The notes beneath the pieces were generated by a model. The model was given only the letters and a program-made list of their open reading frames with translations. It was not told the DNA's origin and made no database searches. Of a stretch of 8,158 nucleotides of DNA, positions 1 to 5,273 are shown piece by piece; the first letter of the stretch is position 1; each line of letters starts with the position of its first letter. This stretch comes from an uncultured Eubacteriales bacterium (lineage in GTDB: Bacteria > Bacillota > Clostridia > Christensenellales > Borkfalkiaceae): assembly GCA_902767455.1 (NCBI GenBank), contig CACXHH010000211.1, positions 1-8,158 on the forward strand. Direction: 5' to 3'. Made by a program: the position numbers and the translations under genes.

Positions 1-822
1 CGAAAACTCCGTATCGGGAGCCGTTTGCTCTTCGACGACGGTGGCTTTGATGCCGAGTTTGTTAAGAACGGTCGTCACGGGAACGTAACCCGTACCGTGA
101 ACGGGGGTATAGACGAGTTTTATATGCTTGCCTTCGGCTTTGACGGCTTCGGGTGACAGACAGAGTTTGTAAAGTTCTTTATAATAGTCCTGCTCGAATT
201 TTTTTCCGATGACGACGGCGCCCGCCTTATCTGCTTTCGCGGAACTTTCAATTTCCAAGCCTTCGACGGAAAAATAGTCGGTGACGGAAGAAATGTTCGC
301 GACTACCACGGCGGTAGCTTCGGGTGACATCTGCGCCCCGTCTTCGCCGTACACTTTATAGCCGTTGTATTCCTTCGGATTGTGGCTGGCGGTTATCATT
401 ATGCCGGCGATACAGCCGAGCTTTCTCACGGCGTAGCTGAGCATGGGAACGGGTCTGCCGTTCTCGTAGATATAGACTTTTATTCCGTTTTTGAGAAGAA
501 CGCCCGCGGCGGCGCACGCAAACTTTTCGCTCATGCGGCGGGTGTCGTAAGAAATAGCGACGCCCCTTGCCTGCGCGTGAGCGCCCATTGATTTGATATA
601 TTCGGAAAGCCCCTTCGTCGCTCTTTTGACGGTGAACTCGTTCATCATGTTCGTACCCATGCCGATTATTCCGCGCATGCCTGCGGTACCGAATTTGAGT
701 TCCGCTCCGAAGCGGTATTCGATCGCCTTTTCGTCGCCGCTTATCGAACGCAATTCTTCGGCGCCCGCGGCGGTCATTTCGGGATTTGAAAGCCATTGTT
801 CGTATAACGTCTTGTAATTCAT
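1..822 (-). CDS. pgcA: Alpha-phosphoglucomutase / phosphohexomutase, N-terminal 274 residues (cut by window edge)
   Basis: This enzyme interconverts glucose 1-phosphate and glucose 6-phosphate (or related hexose phosphates) in the cytosol through a phosphoserine intermediate, feeding sugar nucleotide and envelope glycan synthesis. The visible part has GTAGMRG at residues 45-51, YDTRRMS at 92-98 and the active-site loop TASHNPKEYNGY at 144-155, with the phosphoserine at Ser146. TPVHGTG at 239-245 belongs to the second domain. The N-terminal layout resembles Bacillus subtilis PgcA, which is about 565 residues long, so roughly half the protein is missing past the left edge, including the Mg-binding DGDxDR-type loop. 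The ATG at 822-820 follows AAGGAG (plus-strand 828-833) with a 5-nt gap, so the start is secure. It is the last visible gene of a minus-strand series and may have its own promoter. Substrate preference cannot be read from this half. Confidence 0.95.
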   Translation of the reverse strand, partial: MNYKTLYEQWLSNPEMTAAGAEELRSISGDEKAIEYRFGAELKFGTAGMRGIIGMGTNMMNEFTVKRATKGLSEYIKSMGAHAQARGVAISYDTRRMSEKFACAAAGVLLKNGIKVYIYENGRPVPMLSYAVRKLGCIAGIMITASHNPKEYNGYKVYGEDGAQMSPEATAVVVANISSVTDYFSVEGLEIESSAKADKAGAVVIGKKFEQDYYKELYKLCLSPEAVKAEGKHIKLVYTPVHGTGYVPVTTVLNKLGIKATVVEEQTAPDTEFS

Positions 823-870
823 AGTTTCTCCTTACGGGCTCAAAAGGGCACCGACGTAGTTTATTCGATT

Positions 871-910
871 TGCGCGTTTGCTTTCATATTATATATAATA
901 TATACGCGCA
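871..910. repeat. A/T palindrome inside a TGCGCG/CGCGCA inverted pair
   Basis: Positions 886-901 form a perfect 16-bp A/T-only palindrome (ATATTATATATAATAT). TGCGCG at 871-876 and CGCGCA at 905-910 form a second inverted pair around it, although the two centres differ by 3 bp. The structure lies in the 158-bp gap between the M19 gene and pgcA, where a pgcA promoter would be expected. It could be an operator or simply a melting-prone A/T promoter core. The symmetry is seen directly; any function is inferred. Confidence 0.5.
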
Positions 911-920
911 TATAAGTCAG
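888..920 (-). promoter_or_regulatory. Possible promoter for pgcA (weak, ambiguous register)
   Basis: On the minus strand a CTGACT (plus 915-920) sits 17 nt upstream of TATATA (plus 892-897), each matching four of six sigma-A consensus bases. A perfect TATAAT is also present (plus 888-893), but its spacing from CTGACT is 21 nt. The A/T-rich core makes the exact -10 uncertain. A start here would give a leader of about 60 nt before pgcA. It is proposed because the gap before pgcA is larger than the other gaps in this gene series. Confidence 0.35.
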
Positions 921-980
921 GGGGGTATCTCAACCTTCTCGCCGCAAACGAAAGGACGTATGTGGCGACGAATTTACTTA

Positions 981-1793
981 TCAACTCTTTAACGCAAGAA
1001 AGCGCGAAAGATTTTTATAAAGTATTTTATCGACGGAGCCAAGGGAATAGCCCGCGGAATACAGTTTTTTTCTCAAAACGGCTTCGCACGAATAGTCGTG
1101 CATGCGCTCGGGATAGACTTCGCAACCGAAAAAATCGCTCCCGATACATAAGGTTTCGTCGCCGAATTTATCGACAAAGAAGTCTATATGGCGGTAGACG
1201 TCTTCAACCGTCGAATGGGAAGTTCCGTTAAGAAAATACGGATAAAACGCAAGCCCAACGAGAGCGCGTCTTGCGTTCAGAAGGGAGAGTTTGTCGTCGT
1301 CGAGATTGCGCTTATGCTCGTTTATCGGAGAAAAAGCCGTGTGAGAACACACTACGGTATCGGCAAGCTCGTAAGCTTCGTAAAAAGAAGCGTTTCCAAG
1401 ATGAGCAAGATCGACGGCGACCTTTCTTTCGTTGAGAAGTTTTATCACTTCTTTCCCGCGTTTTGTCAAAGGCTCGTCGCAGCCCGCGCCGCCGCCGAGA
1501 GCGTTTTCTCCGTTCCAGGTAAGCGTAACGTACACGGGATTGAAATCGAGCAATTTTTCAAGTTTTTTAAAGCTAAAAAAATAAAAAAAATCTTCGTAAG
1601 CAAGAAAGACGTTTCCGCTTTCAGCTTCGGCGAGCTTTTTCGCCGCCGAATAGCACGTTTCGTACGAGCGGTCGCCCTTAAAAACGGCGCCGACTATCTC
1701 GTTTCTTCCTTGCGAATATCTTTCGAGTAGCCTTAAAAAGCGTGAACAAGTAGGAAAATCGTTATGAAAATCGGAAATCAAATTTAAACGCAC
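981..1793 (-). CDS. Compact peptidase family M19 (membrane dipeptidase-like) protein
   Basis: This 270-residue protein matches the M19 family of dinuclear zinc dipeptidases, which hydrolyse dipeptides including those with a D-residue at the C-terminal side. Candidate metal and active-site residues appear in family order: HxD at His10/Asp12, a bridging glutamate at Glu67 (AYED), His131 in DLAH, His151 in CSH, Arg162 in KRNLDDD and Asp220 in GSDFFG. LTWNGENALGGG at 91-102 and LTKRGKEVIKLLN at 109-121 match the family consensus well. There is no signal peptide or membrane segment, so it is probably cytosolic. It is shorter than most M19 enzymes (about 310-400 residues), mainly before Glu67. The start is GTG at 1793-1791 with no clear Shine-Dalgarno. 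An in-frame stop lies a short way upstream, and no ATG, GTG or TTG lies between. A T8-A-T7 run encodes the aromatic stretch just after Glu67. It follows the cyclophilin gene by 71 nt. The physiological substrate is unknown. Confidence 0.88.
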   Translation of the reverse strand: MRLNLISDFHNDFPTCSRFLRLLERYSQGRNEIVGAVFKGDRSYETCYSAAKKLAEAESGNVFLAYEDFFYFFSFKKLEKLLDFNPVYVTLTWNGENALGGGAGCDEPLTKRGKEVIKLLNERKVAVDLAHLGNASFYEAYELADTVVCSHTAFSPINEHKRNLDDDKLSLLNARRALVGLAFYPYFLNGTSHSTVEDVYRHIDFFVDKFGDETLCIGSDFFGCEVYPERMHDYSCEAVLRKKLYSAGYSLGSVDKILYKNLSRFLALKS

Positions 1794-1809
1794 CCCGAGT
1801 ATTCTATGA

Positions 1810-1846
1810 AAAACGAGCGCGTTTTGTTATCGCCGCATACACGGCG
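1810..1846 (-). other. Two small hairpins between the cyclophilin and M19 genes
   Basis: In minus-strand order, a CGCCG/CGGCG stem with a 6-nt loop (plus 1831-1846) is followed by AAAACG/CGTTTT with a 4-nt loop (plus 1810-1825). The second stem ends in five T residues on the minus strand. The pair could act as a weak terminator or mRNA-stabilising structure after the cyclophilin gene. The stems are perfect but short, so the terminator role is only a suggestion. The M19 start codon is 16 nt further on. Confidence 0.4.
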
Positions 1847-1864
1847 GATTTACGATTTCGATTT

Positions 1865-2380
1865 TCAAGCCTTTTGCGGTTCGGGGTAGTCTTCGCCGAA
1901 AGTTTCCACCGTAGCCGTTTCAATATATTGACGTTCGAGAGGCTTATCCGAATAGTCGGTGGGAACGCAAGCTATCGCGTCGACGACTTCGATACCTTCG
2001 ATAACTTTACCGAAAGCCGCGTATTCGCCGTCGAGATGCGGAGAAGTTGCGTGCATAATGAAAAACTGGGAACCTGCGGAATCAGGCATCATGCTTCTCG
2101 CCATGGAGATAACGCCGCGTTCGTGCTTAAGATCGTTCTTTTTAAAACCGTTCGAGTAGAATTCGCCTTTGATCGAATACCCCGGCCCGCCCGTTCCGAT
2201 ACCTTTCGGATCGCCGCCCTGTATCATAAAGCCTTCGATAACGCGATGGAATATCACGCCGTCATAAAAACCCTTTTTTACGAGCGAAATGAAATTGTTG
2301 ACCGTGTTCGGCGCGATCTCGGGGTAAAGTTCGAGTTTGATAACGCCTCTGTTGGTGTTTAAAGTAACGATAGGTTTCAT
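1865..2380 (-). CDS. ppiB: Cyclophilin-type peptidyl-prolyl cis-trans isomerase
   Basis: This 171-residue single-domain cyclophilin catalyses cis-trans isomerisation of Xaa-Pro bonds during protein folding. It has no signal peptide, so it should act in the cytosol. The catalytic block FHRVIEGFMIQGGDP spans residues 44-58, with Arg46, Phe51 and Gln54 matching the human CypA active-site Arg55, Phe60 and Gln63. SAGSQFFI at 101-108 and LDGEYAAFGKVIEG at 116-129 are also family signatures. The CypA tryptophan that contacts cyclosporin is replaced here by His115, as is common in bacteria. The ATG at 2380-2378 is the only start in the open stretch. The nearest Shine-Dalgarno-like AAGGA lies about 13 nt upstream, unusually far, so initiation may be modest. 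It sits 96 nt after the dCMP deaminase gene and probably shares its transcript. The symbol follows the Bacillus name and is by similarity only. Confidence 0.95.
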   Translation of the reverse strand: MKPIVTLNTNRGVIKLELYPEIAPNTVNNFISLVKKGFYDGVIFHRVIEGFMIQGGDPKGIGTGGPGYSIKGEFYSNGFKKNDLKHERGVISMARSMMPDSAGSQFFIMHATSPHLDGEYAAFGKVIEGIEVVDAIACVPTDYSDKPLERQYIETATVETFGEDYPEPQKA

Positions 2381-2455
2381 CTTATGAGTGTCGTCCTTTT
2401 TATGTATTTATTCGCTTTTCGCGCCTTCAGGCGTTTGCGTTAAAACCGAAAGAAT

Positions 2456-2472
2456 CGTTTTATATAAAAACG
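2456..2472 (-). repeat. A/T-rich inverted repeat just after the dCMP deaminase stop
   Basis: CGTTTT and AAAACG form a perfect 6-bp stem around ATATA, beginning 4 nt past the deaminase stop codon. A second short stem, CGCC/GGCG with a TTCA loop (plus strand), lies at 2422-2433. Neither carries a proper U tract, so I do not call a terminator. They may stabilise or punctuate the mRNA between the deaminase and cyclophilin genes. I see no convincing promoter in this 96-nt gap. Confidence 0.35.
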
Positions 2473-2476
2473 TAAA

Positions 2477-2926
2477 TTATTCTTCGTATTTTACGAGTTC
2501 GATTCCCGCTTCCTTGAAGAGCTGAACGGAAAAATCGTCCGGATAGCCCTCGACGTAAACTACGCGCGTAATGCCCGAGTTGATGATCATACGGCAACAT
2601 ATCGTGCAAGGTTGGTGCGTACAATAGAGCGTGGCGCCTTCCAAAGATACGCCGAGTTTCGCCGCCTGACAAATCGCGTTTTGCTCGGCGTGAACGGCGA
2701 AACAAAGTTCGTGGCGCGTGCCGCTCGGAATATTGAGTTTACGCCTTAAACATTCGCCCTTTTCGACGCAGCTTTTAACACCGCTCGGAGCGCCGTTATA
2801 TCCGGTGGTGAGCACGCGTTTGTTTTTTACGATAATAGCGCCGACGTGGCGGTTTTCCTGAAAACAGCTTGACCATCCGCCCACGACTTTAGATAGTTCA
2901 ACAAACCTTTTATCCCATTTATCCAT
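2477..2926 (-). CDS. comEB: dCMP deaminase (ComEB type)
   Basis: This 149-residue cytidine/deoxycytidylate deaminase-fold enzyme converts dCMP to dUMP, supplying thymidylate synthase with substrate. The zinc site is clear: HAE at residues 79-81 (His79 ligand, Glu81 proton shuttle) and PCTIC at 106-110 (Cys107 and Cys110). TGYNGAPSG at 41-49 and SGTRHELC at 68-75 are typical of dCMP deaminases rather than tRNA adenosine or cytidine deaminases. Cys53, Cys59, His72 and Cys75 lie in the inserted segment where family members can bind a second, structural zinc; that site is possible but not shown. Length is normal. The ATG at 2926-2924 follows an AAGG about 9 nt upstream. It is the first gene of the leftward series and diverges from groES. 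The symbol is the Bacillus subtilis name; no competence genes are in view. Confidence 0.94.
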   Translation of the reverse strand: MDKWDKRFVELSKVVGGWSSCFQENRHVGAIIVKNKRVLTTGYNGAPSGVKSCVEKGECLRRKLNIPSGTRHELCFAVHAEQNAICQAAKLGVSLEGATLYCTHQPCTICCRMIINSGITRVVYVEGYPDDFSVQLFKEAGIELVKYEE

Positions 2927-3004
2927 ATAGAATTGCCTTTTCGGTGGTTGCGCAGTGAATATCGAAAGAACAAAGGTGTTCGCGCTACGCCGATTTTTTT
3001 ATAT

Positions 3005-3033
3005 ATTTTATCATAACGTTGCAAGTTTTGCAA
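3005..3033 (-). promoter_or_regulatory. Sigma-A-type promoter for dCMP deaminase with extended -10
   Basis: On the minus strand TTGCAA (plus 3028-3033) is followed after exactly 17 nt by TAAAAT (plus 3005-3010). TGA directly precedes the hexamer, giving an extended -10 element. The start would be near 2998, with a leader of about 70 nt before the deaminase ATG. It faces away from the groES promoter. An inverted repeat covers its -35 element and part of the spacer. Confidence 0.65.
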
Positions 3034-3034
3034 C
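3018..3034. repeat. Perfect 7-bp inverted repeat over the dCMP deaminase promoter
   Basis: GTTGCAA (3018-3024) and TTGCAAC (3028-3034) are perfect inverted copies separated by GTT. One arm contains the -35 hexamer of the deaminase promoter and the other lies in the spacer toward the -10. A bound dimeric regulator would block polymerase. I do not recognise it as a known operator; it differs from CIRCE. The symmetry is seen, the operator role is inferred. Confidence 0.5.
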
Positions 3035-3124
3035 AGCAAAGAGGACGTTTTGAATTACTTGCCTTTATTTTTTTTGATTTGACAAATTTTTCAAAAAAAA
3101 TTCGAGAAAATCGTCCTAATTGTA

Positions 3125-3152
3125 TTGACAAAAGGATAAAATGTATTATAAT
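3125..3152 (+). promoter_or_regulatory. Consensus sigma-A promoter for groES-groEL
   Basis: A perfect TTGACA (3125-3130) and a perfect TATAAT (3147-3152) are separated by 16 nt. Transcription should start near 3159, inside the CIRCE element, leaving a leader of about 57 nt. Long A and T runs upstream (3068-3075 and 3093-3100) may help as an UP-like region. This is a strong housekeeping promoter held in check by repression, the usual design for CIRCE-controlled chaperonin operons. Confidence 0.93.
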
Positions 3153-3156
3153 AGAG

Positions 3157-3183
3157 TTAGCAATCGGATAAGTCGAGTGCTAA
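3157..3183. promoter_or_regulatory. CIRCE operator (HrcA binding site)
   Basis: TTAGCAATC (3157-3165), a 9-nt spacer and GAGTGCTAA (3175-3183) match the CIRCE consensus TTAGCACTC-N9-GAGTGCTAA, with one mismatch in the left arm (A for C at the seventh base). It overlaps the predicted transcription start of groES. In Bacillota the HrcA repressor binds this element, and heat or chaperonin titration releases it. No hrcA gene is in the window. Confidence 0.95.
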
Positions 3184-3215
3184 TTTTTAAAAAATAACGT
3201 GTCAGGAGGCATAAA

Positions 3216-3503
3216 ATGAATATTAAACCTTTGTTTGATAAGGTAGTAGTTGAAGCTACGGGCAAGGAAGAAACGACCAAGAGCGGTTTTATCCTTCCTT
3301 CGAGCGCGCAGGAAAAACAGGAAACGGCTAAAGTCGTGGCAGTCGGTCCCGGCGGAGTTATAGACGGCAAAGAAGTTACGATGCAGGTCAAAGTCGGTGA
3401 CGTGGTGCTTTACTCGAAATATTCGGGTAGCGATTTCAAAGTAGACGGAAAGGAGTTCACGATCATCCGTCAGAGCGATATTCTCGCAATCGTTGAATTA
3501 TAA
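3216..3503 (+). CDS. groES: Co-chaperonin GroES (Hsp10)
   Basis: This 95-residue protein forms the heptameric lid of the GroEL folding chamber in the cytosol. It has the family's N-terminal IKPLFDKVVVE strand, the mobile loop around residues 16-32 with the GroEL-contacting hydrophobic patch GFILP at 24-28, VVAVGPGG near 40-47 and the C-terminal ILAIVEL. The patch is more often GIVLP in relatives, so the Phe is a mild variation. The ATG at 3216 follows a perfect AGGAGG (3204-3209) with a 6-nt gap. It is the first gene of the groESL operon, 23 nt before groEL, and is controlled by the promoter and CIRCE element just upstream. Confidence 0.98.
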   Translation: MNIKPLFDKVVVEATGKEETTKSGFILPSSAQEKQETAKVVAVGPGGVIDGKEVTMQVKVGDVVLYSKYSGSDFKVDGKEFTIIRQSDILAIVEL

Positions 3504-3526
3504 TTAAGATATAAGGAGATTTTATT

Positions 3527-5152
3527 ATGGCTAAACAGATTAAAACAGGTGAAGAAGCAAGAAAAGCCCTTGAAACGGGCGTAAATGCGCTTGCGGATAC
3601 CGTTAAGATCACGTTGGGACCGAAAGGAAGAAACGTAGTTCTCGATAAAAAATACGGCGCGCCGCTCGTCACTAACGACGGCGTTACAATCGCCAAGGAA
3701 ATAGAGCTTGAAGACCCGTTTGAAAACATGGGCGCTCAACTCGTAAAAGAAGTTTCCACCAAGACCAACGACGTTGCCGGCGACGGTACGACTACCGCCG
3801 TCGTTCTCGCCCAGGCTATGATACGCGAAGGGCTTAAAAACCTTGCCGCAGGCGCCAACCCGATGATCCTTAAAAAAGGCATCATGAAGGCTGTTGACGT
3901 TGCCGTAGAAAACCTTAAAGGACTTTCAAAGGGCGTTGACGGAAAGAAGGCTATCGCTCAGGTAGCTTCTATTTCCGCAGGCGACGAAGAGATCGGCACG
4001 CTTATTTCCGACGCTATGGAAAAAGTCGGTAAAGACGGCGTTATAACCATTCAGGAAAGCAAGACCATGAAAACCGAACTTACCACCGTTGACGGTATGC
4101 AGTTCGACCGCGGCTACGCTTCCGCGTATATGGTGACCAACACCGATAAAATGGAAGCCGTTCTCGACTCCCCCGCTATCCTTATCACCGACAAAAAGAT
4201 CTCTTCTATTCAGGAAATTTTGCCGATAATCGAGCCTATCGCCCAACAGGGTATGAAGCTTTTGATAATAGCCGAAGACATTGAAGGCGACGCTCTCGCC
4301 GCTCTCGTAGTAAACAAACTCAAAGGCATCTTCAACAGCGTTGCCGTAAAAGCCCCCGGCTTTGGCGACAGAAGGAAAGCAATGCTCGAAGATATCGCCG
4401 TATTGACGGGCGGTCAGGTTATTTCTTCCGATCTCGGCATCGACTTCAAAGACTTCACTATGGATATGCTCGGTCACGCTCAACAGGTCAAAGTCGACAA
4501 AGACAACACGACTATCGTTGACGGCGCAGGGGATTCCGAAGCCATCGCTGCGCGTATCGCAGCTATAAGAGCGCAGATAGCCGAAACGACTTCCGATTAC
4601 GACAGAGAAAAACTTCAGGAAAGACTTGCCAAACTTGCCGGCGGCGTAGGCGTTATCAACGTTGGCGCGGCTACAGAAGTCGAAATGAAGGAAAAGAAGA
4701 TGAGAATAGAAGACGCTCTCGCCGCAACGAAAGCAGCGGTCGAAGAAGGTATCGTGCCCGGTGGCGGCGTCGCCCTTCTTGCGGCTATCCCCGCGGTAAG
4801 AAAACTCGCTTCTTCTTTGAAAGGTGACGAAAAGACCGGCGCCGAAATAGTTGCAAGAGCTATCGAAGAACCTATCAGACAGATAGCTAAAAACGCAGGT
4901 CTTGACGGCGCGGTCATACTTGATAAGATCGTCAGCTCCAAGAAGGCAAATTACGGTTTCAACTTCTTGACCAACGAATATACCGATATGGTAGCTTCCG
5001 GCATAATCGATCCTACCAAGGTCACGAGAAGCGCGCTTCAGAACTCCGCTTCTATCGCCGCTACGCTCTTAACGACCGAAAGCCTTGTTACGGATATACC
5101 CGCACTGGAGCCGCCCGTTCCGCAAGGCGGCGGCATGGGCGGAATGTATTAA
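3527..5152 (+). CDS. groEL: Chaperonin GroEL (Hsp60)
   Basis: This full-length 541-residue group I chaperonin forms double heptameric rings that fold proteins with ATP and GroES. Nucleotide-site motifs are intact: TLGPKGR at 29-35, DGVT from Asp51, GDGTTT at 85-90 with Asp86, and the hydrolytic aspartate Asp396 in MRIEDAL. EEGIVPGGG at 406-414 is also conserved. The apical domain keeps FDRGYASAY (193-201), part of the substrate and GroES binding face. The C-terminus ends in the flexible GGGMGGMY tail typical of active chaperonins. The ATG at 3527 follows AAGGAG (3513-3518) with an 8-nt gap. It is the second gene of the CIRCE-controlled operon, and a strong terminator begins about 20 nt after its stop. 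Nothing suggests a second, specialised copy. Confidence 0.99.
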   Translation: MAKQIKTGEEARKALETGVNALADTVKITLGPKGRNVVLDKKYGAPLVTNDGVTIAKEIELEDPFENMGAQLVKEVSTKTNDVAGDGTTTAVVLAQAMIREGLKNLAAGANPMILKKGIMKAVDVAVENLKGLSKGVDGKKAIAQVASISAGDEEIGTLISDAMEKVGKDGVITIQESKTMKTELTTVDGMQFDRGYASAYMVTNTDKMEAVLDSPAILITDKKISSIQEILPIIEPIAQQGMKLLIIAEDIEGDALAALVVNKLKGIFNSVAVKAPGFGDRRKAMLEDIAVLTGGQVISSDLGIDFKDFTMDMLGHAQQVKVDKDNTTIVDGAGDSEAIAARIAAIRAQIAETTSDYDREKLQERLAKLAGGVGVINVGAATEVEMKEKKMRIEDALAATKAAVEEGIVPGGGVALLAAIPAVRKLASSLKGDEKTGAEIVARAIEEPIRQIAKNAGLDGAVILDKIVSSKKANYGFNFLTNEYTDMVASGIIDPTKVTRSALQNSASIAATLLTTESLVTDIPALEPPVPQGGGMGGMY

Positions 5153-5172
5153 GCCCTACCAAAACTTAAAAA

Positions 5173-5207
5173 ATCGCCGTGGCGTTTGTCGCCACGGCGA
5201 TATTTTT
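5173..5207. terminator. Bidirectional intrinsic terminator between groEL and the endonuclease IV-like gene
   Basis: A perfect 12-bp stem (arms 5173-5184 and 5190-5201) with a 5-nt TTTGT loop is followed by TATTTTT on the plus strand. On the minus strand the same stem runs straight into six T residues (plus-strand A run 5168-5173). The flanking genes converge, so one hairpin can end both transcripts, probably more efficiently for the leftward truB-ribF transcript. Confidence 0.93.
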
Positions 5208-5221
5208 ATGCCCGAAAGCAC

Positions 5222-5243
5222 TTTTTACATTTAAACGTAAAAA
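5222..5243. repeat. A/T-rich inverted repeat downstream of the endonuclease IV-like gene
   Basis: TTTTTAC (5222-5228) and GTAAAAA (5237-5243) are perfect inverted copies with an 8-nt loop. The repeat lies between the stop of the leftward gene and the bidirectional terminator. The stem is A/T-rich and unlikely to terminate by itself; it may be chance or an mRNA end structure. Confidence 0.3.
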
Positions 5244-5273
5244 TATTTAAAATCGTTGATTATAAAATGATTT

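Noticed and set aside
356..796. 146-codon open frame on the minus strand
   Set aside because: An arginine-rich out-of-frame reading of pgcA; the true frame contains the phosphoserine loop.
823..980. Possible terminator after the M19 gene
   Set aside because: Only a loose CGCC/GGCG pairing with a long loop and no T run on the minus strand.
1188..1730. 180-codon open frame on the plus strand
   Set aside because: It lies antisense to the M19 gene, has no family motif, and reflects codon composition of the real gene.
1874..2362. 162-codon open frame on the plus strand
   Set aside because: It is a mirror of the cyclophilin gene, whose motifs are unmistakable on the minus strand.
2927..2998. Possible riboswitch or structured leader before the dCMP deaminase
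   Set aside because: Only a small GAACA/TGTTC hairpin and short GCGC repeats are visible; they match no riboswitch class I know and show no terminator.
2827..3039. 70-codon open frame on the minus strand upstream of the dCMP deaminase
   Set aside because: Most of it overlaps the deaminase start in another frame and the promoter lies within it; no motif supports a leader peptide.
3079..3084. Second TTGACA upstream of groES
   Set aside because: No -10-like hexamer at 16-18 nt; the copy at 3125 has a perfect TATAAT, so this one is probably chance in A/T-rich DNA.
3926..4483. 185-codon open frame on the minus strand inside groEL
   Set aside because: Antisense shadow of a highly conserved gene; no ribosome binding site or recognisable domain.
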